Below, piece after piece: positions 1 to 11,800 of a stretch of DNA of 64,000 bases. Both the position numbers and the translations under genes were made by a program. This stretch comes from Platynereis dumerilii. Taxonomy: Eukaryota > Annelida > Polychaeta > Phyllodocida > Nereididae. The notes beneath the pieces were generated by a model that did not search any database, was not told the origin of the DNA, and saw nothing but the letters and a program-made list of their open reading frames with translations. The stretch covers positions 51,935,706 through 51,999,705 of the forward strand of contig JAPTHN010000008.1 of NCBI GenBank assembly GCA_026936325.1, in the 5' to 3' direction. Position 1 is the stretch's first letter. Each line of letters begins with the position of its first letter.

Positions 1-590
1 TCCATGGTGACGTTGTCATCAGTTTTCCTCGAAGTCACACCCAGGTCTGGAATTATTGGTCTACATCAATGGTTGGACAGATGTAAATAGAAATTTAGAG
101 GATGTCTGGAAAATGTAATTTGAATTGGTCATAGAAATCAGATATGCAAATTAATGGTAATTATTGAAATTAGTCACGAATATGTAAGGAATTTACTTTC
201 TTGATTTTGAGACAGCAGCCTAGCAGCCTGAATCGTTTTCGGAAAAGGAATGTCACAAAGGCCTATATACATTATACAAAACTAAACTAGGAAATCGGAA
301 GTGCTCCACGAAGGTAGTCAGGGTTGCATGTTATGGAGAAGTGTGATGTTTAGCCAGGTGGAAGTCCAGAAAAGGCTTGTTTTTTGTAGAGTAGGTCAAT
401 TATGAAGTCAACATACATTTTGTTGATTTTTTATGATGTCACTAAATCTAAAAATTGTCCCCCAGGACAAGATTCCTTGAGTCAGACATCTTGAAACAGC
501 CAACTTACCTCTATTGGTTACCTATACCTGGATTTGGTACCAATCTTTTGCTTAAGACTTCCTCTATCCATTAAATATACCAGGAGATGG
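1..590. other. No gene seen; probable ATG3 intron or flank
   Basis: AT-rich, unstructured DNA. I looked on the minus strand for the missing ATG3 exons (the region around the catalytic cysteine and the YDLYITYDKYY block of the human protein) and did not find them here. If the ATG3 gene continues past base 1, this is intronic. Confidence 0.4.
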
Positions 591-599
591 TGACAGCCT

Positions 600-3500
600 G
601 TAGGCCTGTCTCAGTGCTGCTAACAGGGACTGGAAACAGGGTGAGGCAAGAACCAACCAAGCCTGTTGGTAGGGAGCCTGAACTCAGAAGGTAGGCCAAA
701 GAAATGCCATCAACAGAGCCACTGGGTTGCCGCCATTAATGCACCATGGAGGGGCAGCAACCTGAGCTAGGCAGAAAGACAGGGAACCTCTGAAGGGTCC
801 CCCTGCTACATCTGCCGAAATAAGGCCGAAGACGAAGTGAGGATGAGGCCAGGACCCGGACAACAGGGCAAGGATGACCATGACCAAACCTGCACTAGGT
901 CCGTCCTCTGCCGCGCGTCTATAGGACCCTGGGTGCTCTCCTCCCCTCCCAGTGGCGGAAGCCCGCAATCTGGGGTTGTGGTCGGGTTCCAGTCTTCGAT
1001 ATCCTGCTGCCCTATGCATACTCTGTAGTCAGTCACTCTTCAGCTAGGGGTCCAGTCCATGCTTGGGTGATAGCAAGAGGTGGCTGACCAGGGCCCCTGG
1101 TCTCCCGCCTCCTGCTTACTCAGGCCTGGTTGTGCCCTGGGCTTGGAAGTGCGAGGGGGGGGGGGGATCCAAACGGGGAATAGCCTCAAGAAATGCTTGC
1201 AGTACACCTTCCATTCTGGGGCCTCTGGGCTTGGTCATGACGAATGGGTTTGCATCTGTTTCGGGCTTCTTCACTCAGTTCAGCCTGCCTCGGCCGCCCT
1301 CCTCCTGCTTTGCTTTGAGGGTGGTCCTACTTCAGGCTAACGGGCTTTGGCCATTCCACCCTGGTGCCACCTCTGAGATATGATGTGCCGGCCATTGGGA
1401 ATCCACCTGAGTGCCTTATCAGTGGATGTTCCTTTTCTGGTCCCTCAGGGAAGAAAATTCCGAGAGCCCATAAATTGGCTGGGACATGTGGCCTGGGATG
1501 TCCTCACAGGAAGAATGTTATATGCCATCTGCTGGGGCAGAGTGACCACAGGGAAGTCTGGGGAAAGAGGAATTTGGTCAACCAAACAGACCTAGCGGGG
1601 GTCCTGGCCAGAAGTTTCAAGGTCACACACCAGGAAAGTGCCACACTCGAGAAGAGGAGATACACGTACCACAACGAAGCAGAGGTACCAAGGACGATCA
1701 GAGAAGGCATCCAGGAGTGGCTCAAGGGCCAACACTGCCAAAAGTGTCGGTTCCATCGTCGGCGAAGAGGCAACTGACCATTGAGAGCAGAAGGACCACC
1801 CTCAGAACTACCGTCAGGGAGACCAGCCCCAGAACGGAAGAGGCAGGGCATTCTGGAAGGATAGTCCGAGACCAACTTTGCACCAAGGAGACTCCAGGAG
1901 ATCCCTGCGGCCAGTGAGGCCCCACCAGACGAAGGGCGTTGGCACACTTGCAGCAACAGTGGCCATGGACTAGCAGGGAAATAAAGAGCCCAAGTAGGAG
2001 AGGAGTGGATTAATAGACAACAGGTCAAAAGAGGCCCCACCCAGGGCAAGTCAACAGCGTCAGAAGAAATCTCCCTACCAAGGCAAGGGAAAAACAGACA
2101 GGGCTTAAGTAAAGGAGACCTCCAGCAGCTGAACGTGCCAGCCATCAGGAACAACACCTAGCAGGCCATCAGGGAGCTTCTGTGAGACACGGAGACCAGC
2201 CAGTCATGCAGCCAGGAGGGCCAGCATCTAGAGGCACCATCTGACTCGGGCCATGGGAGAGCCTTAGATGGACTAAGGAGAGGTATTGCATGATAGGGGA
2301 GGGAGGATTTCGAGGCAAAGTCACAAGACAGAAAGGCCAAGTGAGGAACAAGCAAAACAAAGGCCACCAGGCCACCCTAACTATCACCCAGGTGAGCAGT
2401 GCTAGAGCGAAGTCTAGGTCCAGGACTCCACTTGCCAAGGGGAGGCTGCCCCAGAGCAGCTCAAAGGTGTGGGAGGCCGGAAAAAAAGCATGAAGCCCAG
2501 GTCCAGGGGGAGAATGGGCTGAAGGGCAAGGAGCCATCCCCCAGCAGGCATGAGGGAGAGTACTTGCCTAGGCAGGAGTCCAGGCCAAGGTTGTGAGGGT
2601 CGGAGAACCCACCCAATGCAGTAAACAAACCCCAGAGGGCAGTGAGTGAGTGAGTTTGTGTTTTATGCCCCATCAGCACAGGTGTACCCCAGAGGGACAG
2701 AAAATTAAGATGTTGAGACAGGGAGACATCAGGAGGAGCCTTGACAACCCACAACAAAAGCAATCGAGTCGGAAGACAACAGCCCAACACTCAACTGACA
2801 TGAAAGATGACTCAGAAACCGCAGCTAGATGAAGAAGCAGCCAAGGAAGAGGCAGCCAGACGACCAGGCAGCCATTGAGAGGCCCTCGCCCGATGTCCCA
2901 GCGGCACACAAAAGACCATGCACACTGCACAGGGTAAAGCCACCACTGGCAACCCAGTCATATGAGGAGACTGGGACAAGGAAAAGACATGCCAGGGCGA
3001 GATTGGAAATTTGAGGACCAGCCAGGATGCTAGGACAGCCTCGACTCAAGACGAGGGATATGAGGGCAGCAAGAGAAATTCACGGAAGAGGGCCAGCTTC
3101 TGCGGAAGGAGACCAAGGTCCCCAGCGGTAACCACGATTAGTCTAGGGTGGAAGCCCACCTAGTGTGGGAGCCCACCCAGACGCGTGGAGCAGCCGCAAC
3201 TCCAGGAGGAGCAAAAGGGCCAAACAGCCTGGCAAAGGGAGAACCTGACCAGCCAGGGAAGGGAGGCTCCACAAGATGAGCCTTGTCAGGAGAGAGGACC
3301 TGAACTTGAGGACACCTGCAGCTACCGAAGCCCACCTCCAGAGGTGGCACCGGGGGCCCTTCGACACCCTGAGCAATGATGCCCAAGGCAAGAGCCAAGC
3401 AAAACAGTGGTTGAATGGATGTCCCCAGAGCCATATGGGACCATGAGGGTGGGGGGACTCCCAGCCTGCTGAGGGATGGAGGGTTCCAGCCAACCAGGAG

Positions 3501-4160
3501 GCAGAGTTGGGCAATGAGTAGCGACAGAACAGTGGCAGGCGCAGCCCAGAGCAGATTCAAACAGCGGGGCCAAGGATAGGGAAATCCCCTGGATAGGGAT
3601 CTCCCCTTGCCCCCTCCAAGGTGAGTCAATGTCTTGGAAGGCAGACAGAGCCAAAGCAGCATGGGGCCCTGGCTAGCCAGACAGGACCCGAGATGAAGAA
3701 TGGTGATGACCAAAAAGTAGCCTGCAAGCCATGGGACCCAGAGTCTAGCAGATATCGGCCCCAAGGCCAGAGTCCCCCACAACCCAGTAAACAGGGCAGC
3801 AAGGAATCCACAGAAGGACGGTTTCAAGTAGTAGGAAGCAGGTTGCACTGGCACCAATAAGCACAATATTAAAGAAAAAGAGCAAGTACAATGTCTAGAA
3901 TTACTCAAATGCCCACGAAAATGTCAAAATTCATTCAATCAGCTGTAAGCAAGTATCTGTCCAGTACACGTCTGACACAGCCGAGAAGAAAGAGGAAGGT
4001 TAAGCGCAAGGGAGTGTGGGTATTAGGAGGTCTGGCAAAGGTGCCAAATTTTAAATCTTGGCTGTGAAAAAGTGTGAAAGCTTGTTTGAGAAAATGAACA
4101 CACAGGTAAGCGTTGTCACTCTCTTAGATGAGTGACAATAATGCTGTGGGGCCATGGGTG
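600..4160. mobile_element. Decayed GC-rich element related to the one at 30966..40104
   Basis: This block is clearly more GC-rich than its surroundings and strongly strand-asymmetric: purine-rich on the plus strand from about 1500 to 3850, pyrimidine-rich from about 1060 to 1380. It has many long accidental open frames on both strands and no recognisable domain. At 4105..4157 it ends in a diverged copy of the terminal repeat of the 30966..40104 element (GTAAGCGTTGTCACTCTC, then a near match to the GTGGGCCATGAG end). I see no matching left terminus, so the left border is set only by the change in composition. It lies in the ATG3 locus beyond its sixth coding exon. Inference: an older copy or relative of that element. 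Confidence 0.5.
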
Positions 4161-4171
4161 AAGTTAGAGAT

Positions 4172-4735
4172 TACCATTTTTGTAACATTTGTTTACATTT
4201 ATGCACTTAGGACTGGATAAATCACAAAATGGGCTTCATTAATCAACTTCCCAGACTGATTTACCCTGAAAAAGTGGTATCATATGCCTATAAATGACAA
4301 ATACTTGAGAAGTGACGTCCAGGTGAGATTTAAAACTGTGCCGTCAGCGACGCTACTGAATCGCTTACATTCAGTTATCTTGACCTAGAATTGCTTCTAC
4401 TCATAGTAAACTATTAATTTTGGTGTCATTTTAAACGTCTTGCATAGATCTATATACAGCTGGTCTTTTTCCATCTATCTGTCCATCAGAATGTGCCTGA
4501 AGAAATTGTCTTTACTTGTATTAAAAAAAACATCGATTTTTTGGTGAAAAATTCACCATTTTTGCCTATTTATTTACCTTTATATGTTTAGAATTGAACA
4601 AATCACAAAATAGACCTCTTTAATCAACTCTCCAGGTGGATTTACCCTGAAAAAATGGTATCATATGCCTATTTGTGACCAGCAGTTTAGAAGTTAGTGA
4701 TTTTTTGTCAAAATTATGGCATTATCGACGTTAAT
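4172..4735. repeat. Imperfect direct duplication, two units about 380 bp apart
   Basis: 4172..4350 and 4551..4735 share a common order of blocks: a CCATTTTTG start, AATCACAAAATRG, TTAATCAACT, GATTTACCCTGAAAAA and TGGTATCATATGCCTAT. Similarity is clear but far from perfect, so the duplication is old. No coding capacity. Confidence 0.55.
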
Positions 4736-4932
4736 CCAAGATGGCCGCCGTACGGATGACATGGGACAATAATTGGCGATGGGAACATAAAAAAATATTT
4801 TCTACACATTATGAGGATTCCGAAAACCAAAGTTAAAAAAATATATCTTTCGGGTGCATGGGAACCCCCCCCGTTCCTACCTAACTAAAAAGGAATAGTT
4901 GCGAATTAATAAGTGTTATATATATATCTTAC

Positions 4933-7900
4933 AGGATCGTCTTCTTGCAGCTTCCCACTCTCCTCCCATTCCTCCATATCTTCCGCCTCCTCCTCCTCAT
5001 CATTCTCATCCTCATCTGCCCCCTGCTGGGCATTCTGAGAAACAAACAGAAGATTAGACAGATTGCAGATAGATAGATAGATAGACATGTATGATAGATA
5101 CGGGACACTAAGGACAGACAGACGTCATAAAACTTTACCTTGTCTAATGTCATTTCTGCTACTGCTTCTGCTGCCTGGTTAGCTGAAGAAAGCAAAATAG
5201 ATTTTCATTAAATTCCCTATAATTTACTATTTTCCTGTATTTTATAAACTTCCAACTTCCCCAAATAGATAGTATACAACCATAGTGTGACCACAATTAC
5301 AATTTCACTTTAATATCTTTTTTCTTAATTTGGTAGTGTGCACATAAAATTAAACTTGATTTTCTGAATTGTGATATTTTACGTTACAAGTTATAACGCC
5401 ATAGAATACTGCCTCCTTATGATAACAGCATTTTTTTGCATAAATATAAATCAAAAGTGACTTGTCACAAAAATATTACTTCTAATAGAATGATCATGTA
5501 AAAATTAAAACAATTTTTTTTACCCATAGAAAAGTGGTGAGTGTCGACCCAGCCTCCGTCCCCATCTTGTTCGTCTATAACTTTTTCATTCTCCTCCTGG
5601 TGACTGTCTACCTGTTTTACTCGTTTATAACAAGGAACTGCAAGTCAAAAATAGATAAATTTAATGAACAGTCAATAATTACAGAGCTCTGTTTTCTACT
5701 GTTAAATATCCTGGTCCAAATGGGGTTTACTTTTCAACAAGGAAATAAGCACATCAAACAAATTTCCAGAATTTGATCACATAGTTATCACAGATAATAT
5801 CATGATGCATTAAAAAATTGCATGGAATATACAATTTACACATTTGTACAACATTAGGCCCGACATAATTGATTTTCAGCTTCTTTGATCAAATGACCCC
5901 ACAGATTTTCTGGCCACGAACAAAAAAAGCTAAATATCAATTATTTCTGGCCTTTAAATGCTAAATCCTGTTTATGGATGTAAATATAGCCATTTCTTCA
6001 CCCCTCCAGGCTCCAGCCTTTGTTATATTAAAGCGAAACAAATTTAAAGCCGAAACATTAAAAATTAGCACAAATAACCACAAAATACCAACCATTTCTG
6101 GTAATTAGAAACTGTTTATCCTTCGGGAGATGCGGTTTACTTTTTGACTCTTCTCCCGCCAGCCAATGCCACGTGGGACAGTGATGGACTAAATGCTCTC
6201 CTGCGCATGTGAACTACAACAGACAGTAAACAAGAAGAATTTGATAATCTGATTATTCTAAGTCTGAGAGAAAGATAAACACGATACAATACAATACTAT
6301 ACGATATACTTTATTATATATAAAGTTTTTTTTGACAATCTGCATATCCAAAAGATACATGTGTCATAAGAAAAATGAAAAACAATGAAATCGACAGCTG
6401 CTCTACATCTACAGAAAATTAATATTATATTATATTTATTAATCACTTGCGTGAACCTTATTTTGACAATCCACAAATATATACATACATGATAATTAAC
6501 AAAAGACATGACCATTTCGTAGCCATTGATTGATCTGTTGATATAAGTCAGATCATTTTGAGATTTTTAATCCCTCAAAGCTCAAGTGTTAGTTTAAAAA
6601 TAAAAAATTCTTGTAACCTCTACTTATTCTGACATTTTCATACTCAATTGTTACAATTGTGAATTCAATTGTGACATCTGCGTATTCAATTGTGATACTT
6701 GTGTATTCAATTGTGTCATTTGTGTATTCAATTGTGACACTTGTGTATTCAATTGTTACCCTTGTGTATTCAATTGTGACACTTGTGTGTTCACTTGTGA
6801 CATTAAAATTTTGTGTATTCAATTGTTACACTTGTGTATTCAATTGTGATATTTGCGCACTCAATTGTGACACTTGTGTATTCAATATTATTGTGACACT
6901 TGTGTATAACTGTGAAACTTGTGTGTTCAATTGTGACATTTGTGTATTCAATTGTTACACTTGTGTATTCAATTGTGACATTTGCGTATTCAATTGTGAC
7001 ACTTGTGTATTCAATTGTGACACTTGTGTATTCAACTGTGACACTTGTGTATTCAATTGTGACATTTGTGTATTCAATTGTCACACTTGTGTATTCAATT
7101 GTGACATTTGCGTATTCAATTGTGACACTTGTGTATTCAATTGTGACACTTGTGTATTCAATTGTGACACTTGTGTATTCAATTGTGACATTTGTGTATT
7201 CAATTGTGACACTTGTGTATTCAATTGTGACATTTGCGTATTCAATTGTGACACTTGTGTATTCAATTGTGACACTATCATAGACGCGCCACTTTGCAAC
7301 TAGTCACGACAATTTTATCAGCCATACCTCTTCTGGTGTGATGACTCCAGTCTCTTTAAATTTCGATTCCTGCAAACAAAGAAATGAACAAGTTCAATTA
7401 TTTAATCCAGTTCAATAACATTTGAGAGTCATTAATGACATTACCTGGTACATAATATATGGTTGAACATTTTATTGTGCATATTTTTCCACAAACGCGA
7501 TCATTTCTGCAATTAAGTTCTTGAAATCACAAGCACCATCATGAAGGCCTACAATGTATTACGCGCTCGTCTGCGCAGACCCCCCTGCCTATTTGGGGGG
7601 GGGGCGTATCTAGAAATGGGCTGAGGGGGGGGGCCATTACATGGAATGACATGGAATGAATATGTGGTGCTCTGCAGCATTTCCTATCTCCTAGTATGTT
7701 AATTTTGGGCCTGAGGAGGGTGGGGTATAGCCCAATGCCCCCCTCCCTATTTAAACCCAAATACGCCACTGGTCTTGTTCATTATATTTATTTCAATAGG
7801 CCTACCCTGTCTTTGTCATTATCATTTTGTGAAATATACAGGTAGGTATATATTGCACTGAATCTACTGATATCAGACACTTCAACTCTCCAAGTTATTA

Positions 7901-8106
7901 AAAGACAAGTGAAATTCATTGAATTGAATTGAACTGTTCAATAAACTTTCAGCTGCACTACCCCTGGCCCTGGACAGACAGGCTGCAGTTTTCTCACTGG
8001 ATCCAAACAGTTGATGACAAGCACTCACCTTTAAAACTGGGGTCATGTACTCAGCTACCATCAAAGCTTTACTTTGAAAGAAATTCTTAACATTTTGCAT
8101 TGCCAT
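4933..8106 (-). CDS. ATG3: ATG3, autophagy E2-like conjugating enzyme (N-terminal half; 3' exons outside window)
   Basis: ATG3 transfers ATG8/LC3-family proteins from the E1 ATG7 to phosphatidylethanolamine during autophagosome formation. Coding exons on the minus strand, 5' to 3': 8106..8029, 7369..7328, 6213..6093, 5637..5524, 5182..5139 and 5034..4933, all with GT donors and AG acceptors and compatible phases. The first exon offers MAMQNV; the second ATG (8100) matches the usual family start MQNV and gives about 165 aa here. Visible family blocks are the N-terminal helix ([22 protein letters not shown]), [50 protein letters not shown], and the acidic stretch ending DMEEWEESG. The HPC catalytic-cysteine region and C-terminus are absent and presumably lie left of base 1. 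The donor after exon 3 (GTTGGT) is weak. The family assignment is firm; completeness of the gene cannot be judged. Confidence 0.93.
5857..5952. mobile_element. Short, diverged member of the TTA-TSD MITE family
   Basis: It begins GGCCCGACATAATTGAT and ends with the inverted AATAATTGATATTTAGC-type sequence (ATCAATTATTTCTGGCC). Flanks are TTA on the left and TTT on the right, close to the TTA duplications of the copies at 30009, 30693 and 58852. It is only 96 bp, so internally deleted. It lies in the ATG3 intron between coding exons 3 and 4. Confidence 0.6.
6640..7276. repeat. 21-bp minisatellite with 126-bp higher-order repeat
   Basis: Tandem copies of a 21-bp unit of the form GTGACACTTGTGTATTCAAT + T. 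The left part, to about 6930, is irregular with shortened units. From 6933 the array is exactly periodic at six units: blocks starting at 6933, 7059 and 7185 (126 bp each) repeat the same order of CATTTGTG, CACTTGTG, CATTTGCG and three CACTTGTG variants, the third block being cut short. Because 21 is a multiple of three, both strands stay open and give repetitive pseudo-proteins (CVFNCDT on plus). It sits inside the ATG3 intron between coding exons 2 and 3, so it is not coding. Confidence 0.93.
7600..7771. mobile_element. Degenerate hAT-like MITE
   Basis: The right end, read inward on the minus strand, is CAGTGGCGTATTT. The left end has GCGTATCTAGAAATGGG behind a long G run. Another copy of the same end (CAGGGGCGTATCTAGAAAT, minus strand) closes at 16047. 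CAGnGGCG-type termini are typical of hAT elements. No clean target duplication was found. Confidence 0.35.
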
Positions 8107-8755
8107 TTTTAAGATTTGGCAACTCCTACCAAAACAACAAAATCCGTGTCACTAATTTTGGACTGGTCAGTGAGCACTACTCATCACTGCACCAGGCAAA
8201 ATTCAGAATGAGGCTAAACAAAATGAACACCAGGAGCGCATGGTCTAAAAATGAGTTATTTTAGCATCAAAGGATAAACGTTGTTATTCAAGTCATTTTA
8301 AAGTATTTTTATTAATACTATGCTTAAAATAACGAGGTCGGATGCAACAGAAAAAGAAAAACAGATCAACCACCACTAAAAAAGATTAATCCATAAAATC
8401 TTATTAAAGGGAATGTGTCAATGATCAAAAAGGTTGCTGTTACATGTAATGCCACACATAATTGTATACAAAAATACAGGTGTGCTTAAAATTGATGTTG
8501 GCTCAAAAGAAACCAATAAAATTATTAACTTGAATTTTTTTCTACTTTTAAATGAATAATTAATAGGCCTTGCTAGAATTAAGAAAAACAAAACTTTACA
8601 GAGCTCTAGGAATAAAAAAACAACAGTTTTACAACTGCAGTGTAGAAATGTATGTGTGTGTTTATCATGTATGCTTGATATTTTTAAAAAGAAAGAAATG
8701 GATCAACACTGATTCAAGAGGTTACACTGTAGTAACTAAAATAATTTGACGCACC
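8029..8755 (-). promoter_or_regulatory. ATG3: Probable ATG3 5' leader intron and leader exon end
   Basis: Just upstream of the ATG3 start the minus strand has a good acceptor (TTGTTGTTTTGGTAG, then exon from 8125). About 630 bp further upstream there is a good donor (GCTGCAG/GTGCGT, exon end at 8755). This suggests a spliced non-coding first exon above 8755. Between 8755 and about 8870 lie a GC box (GGGCGGGG on the plus strand near 8840) and an ATGGCGG motif. Inference only; no transcript data. Confidence 0.4.
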
Positions 8756-8869
8756 TGCAGCTTAGTTCCTGTGACTGCACCAGGGGCGCTGCAATCTCAA
8801 AAAGCACATGGCGGATCTGAACTGATCGACCTAGTTTTGTGGGCGGGGTGTAAACATTGGAGTGAGGAG

Positions 8870-11800
8870 GTGTTCACATCAGGAATTTAGGAAATTAAGG
8901 TTTGTCCTGATATTTTAGGTCTTCTGGATCACTTTGGCATGGAAATATGTGGTGATTAGTTGATCCTGACTGTTCAAACAGTGTCAAAGAATGTTGAGAT
9001 CTGCAGATATGTCTGCCAATACCAATTTACCACTGGTCAATCTCTGTTTCACTTTCAGTATTTGTTATCAATTTGATGTTTATGTTTGTTTTATGAATGT
9101 CTATGTCACATTGTGGAATTGCAGCAGCTGGTCTACTTTATGACCAAAGACAGTTCCATGATTTCCTTGCAATTCGCTTAATGTATGATTAGGGATGACA
9201 GACCATTTCTAATAAATGAACAAAAATAACAATTTTTGATACAGAGGCGTGCACTAAGATTTTGTGATGAAGAATCAGCCAAAAAAACGTTTCTTACATT
9301 GAAATTAACCTCGCTGTGCTTAATTTCACAACATGAAGTGTAGGCGCTCAGAAGCAAATGAAGACGCTCAACTATAAAAAAAATGACACCATGACCATAA
9401 ATGCCAACAAAATCATTTAAGAATTACTTTCTTGTGGTTATTTGAATGCTGGACTGATATACTAACAAGTTCCAGAGGCAAAAAGATTAGAGTATCAAAG
9501 TCTCATCATCTACAATTGCACAAAGAGTGTAATGTCTATAGCAAAAATACTGGTTTTTTTTTATTCAAAAAAGTTATGACGACAGCTTACACTTGAACTT
9601 CGTTTGAATGAGGGGGACTTTCATGAATCTTTATGTGTTTATGGTATTCATAAATTTGAATCATATTACATGCTAAGAATGATTTGAGGGGGGGGGGGTT
9701 ATTACCCTAAAGGGGTAAATAGCTATAACTCTGATTAACAAGGACGTAATTTTTTTAAAGTTTGCAAATTGTTAGTATGTTGACTTGAATACATAGTGCA
9801 GGTACAATTTTGATATATCTTGGGGAATTTATGCTCATAATCAAGGTTGAAAGGTTTGAATATTCATATTGAATATTTTTAGCTAGCCATAGGCGTAGCT
9901 ATTGGAATGGGTGAGGAGTGTATGGGATTCTGAAACCATAAAGTGCAACCATGCAACCAGCAACCATGCAACCAGCAACCATGCAACCAAAAACAAGCTA
10001 GGTGGCAGCACTGTATACAAAATAGCCCTCTAGTGGATAAGGCTTGCATTATCTTGAGTTCATTCCCTGACAGGTATAACAGCAATATAGCTCAATTACC
10101 TTTCAAGAGTGTAATTAGATACAATACAATGCATTGGATTTCCTGTGTCAATATGGTCAAGGTGTGAACTTGAAATGCAATTAGCCAGCAATGGCCATTG
10201 ACATGGTTTGATATCTATGTCAGCTGAATGTCAGTTGTAACTGGGCCAAGTACACAATGCCAATTTAAAACACTTGTATTCAACTGTGTAAACTTAATCC
10301 TGACCTTTGGAAGTTCATATTTATAGTCAATCATCACAAAAAGAGCTCCTTGGTGAGAAAAATATAGGCCTTTGTGTGATGATTGACTATAGATACTTAT
10401 ATTCAAATTTAAAAACTCTGAATATAACATAGGCTTACAGGTATAATGGGTATTAGGCATACATATCACAACACAGTGGTTTTGAAAATGATAATTAGTT
10501 CCCCTGTTTAATAGCAACTTAGGACACCCCTGTGGTGCATTGCAACAGCCAATAGCTAGCTTCATAAAATAAGATCAGGAAAGAGAGAGATAATAGTCTC
10601 AAGGTAGGCAAAGTTGGGCCTAATTTGTATGAAATTATATTATTATGAGTTAGTTTTAAATGCCTTGCCTCGAAATAGCCCACACAAACTCACTCACTAG
10701 TTTTAAATGCCACCCAAAACTGTTCACGACTGAATGCAGGTTTAATACGGAGTAAGGAAAAGCGAGTGAGGGAGGAAGGAACGGACAGAGGTTGGAAGGA
10801 AGGGGGGAGCGAGGAAGGAAGGGGGGAGCGTTGGGGGCTATAGATAGATAGATAGATAGATAGATCCTTACAGAAAATCAGATATGCAAATAGGAAGTAG
10901 ATAGATATTCTATCTAAAAAAGCACCTAGAGCTTGAAGTGCTTGCATGTTATTTATTGAACATGATGATATATATAGTGCCATGACTTTATTGATGAAAA
11001 CATAAAAGTTATTAAAATCATCTTGATTTAAATTTTCCAAAATTTGGCCTAGTATTACACTTTAATCGTACAACCTTCTTTTCACTGTAAAATGTGAGTT
11101 CTGATCGTATGATATTTTTGGCTTTCATGCATTTAGTTTCCTATTTTACCACATCAACAATTGATTTTGTGGCTAATTTGTGTAAAAAGAAGGGCCCCAA
11201 AGTTTTAACTTCATGGAAATTCTATCAGTGAACACCAGGGGAAAAGTGGCGCTTTAATCCTTCAATCCCATTGGCTGGTTGATTTCCCTGCCTTGCCTCT
11301 GGTTGAGACACAATCTGGAGTATGTTTATTGAATTTCTATGTAATATGAAGGCTTCACAACTTGGTCACTGCTTTAGGTTAAATTTTGAAAATTGTGTTT
11401 TTGGAATTAAAGTGCTATGTCTGCTTCATGTGGAAAGCAAATTATCACTGTTTTACAAGAAGTTGTTTGGGGCCAATGTTCAGGCCACTCAGTGAAATGG
11501 GGTTATTCATTTCATTGTACTTCACTTGCTTTAAAATTAAAATGACAATGACAGAGTTCAAATCACCTTAACTCATAATTAATGCCTGATCTTCCAATTT
11601 TTCACGAGCATTCCTTCCTATTAAGGCGGAAGGCCGCCCCTTTCAAGTCCATCCGCCTTCTATCTTACTATTTATCTATCTTTCTAATTTCATTGTATTT
11701 ATTATTTTCCCTCCAATTTATGAGCAGCTTGCTAGTTGCCTTTTATTTCGAGGATTTCACGATATTATTCGTGCATACTTCAAATTCTTATTTACATAAT

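Noticed and set aside
6933-7276. CRISPR-like array
   Set aside because: Units are contiguous with no unique spacers, and the context is eukaryotic with spliced genes.
6659-7303. A 214-codon open frame of CVFNCDT repeats
   Set aside because: It is the translation of the 21-bp minisatellite, lies in an ATG3 intron, and is open on both strands because the unit length is a multiple of three.
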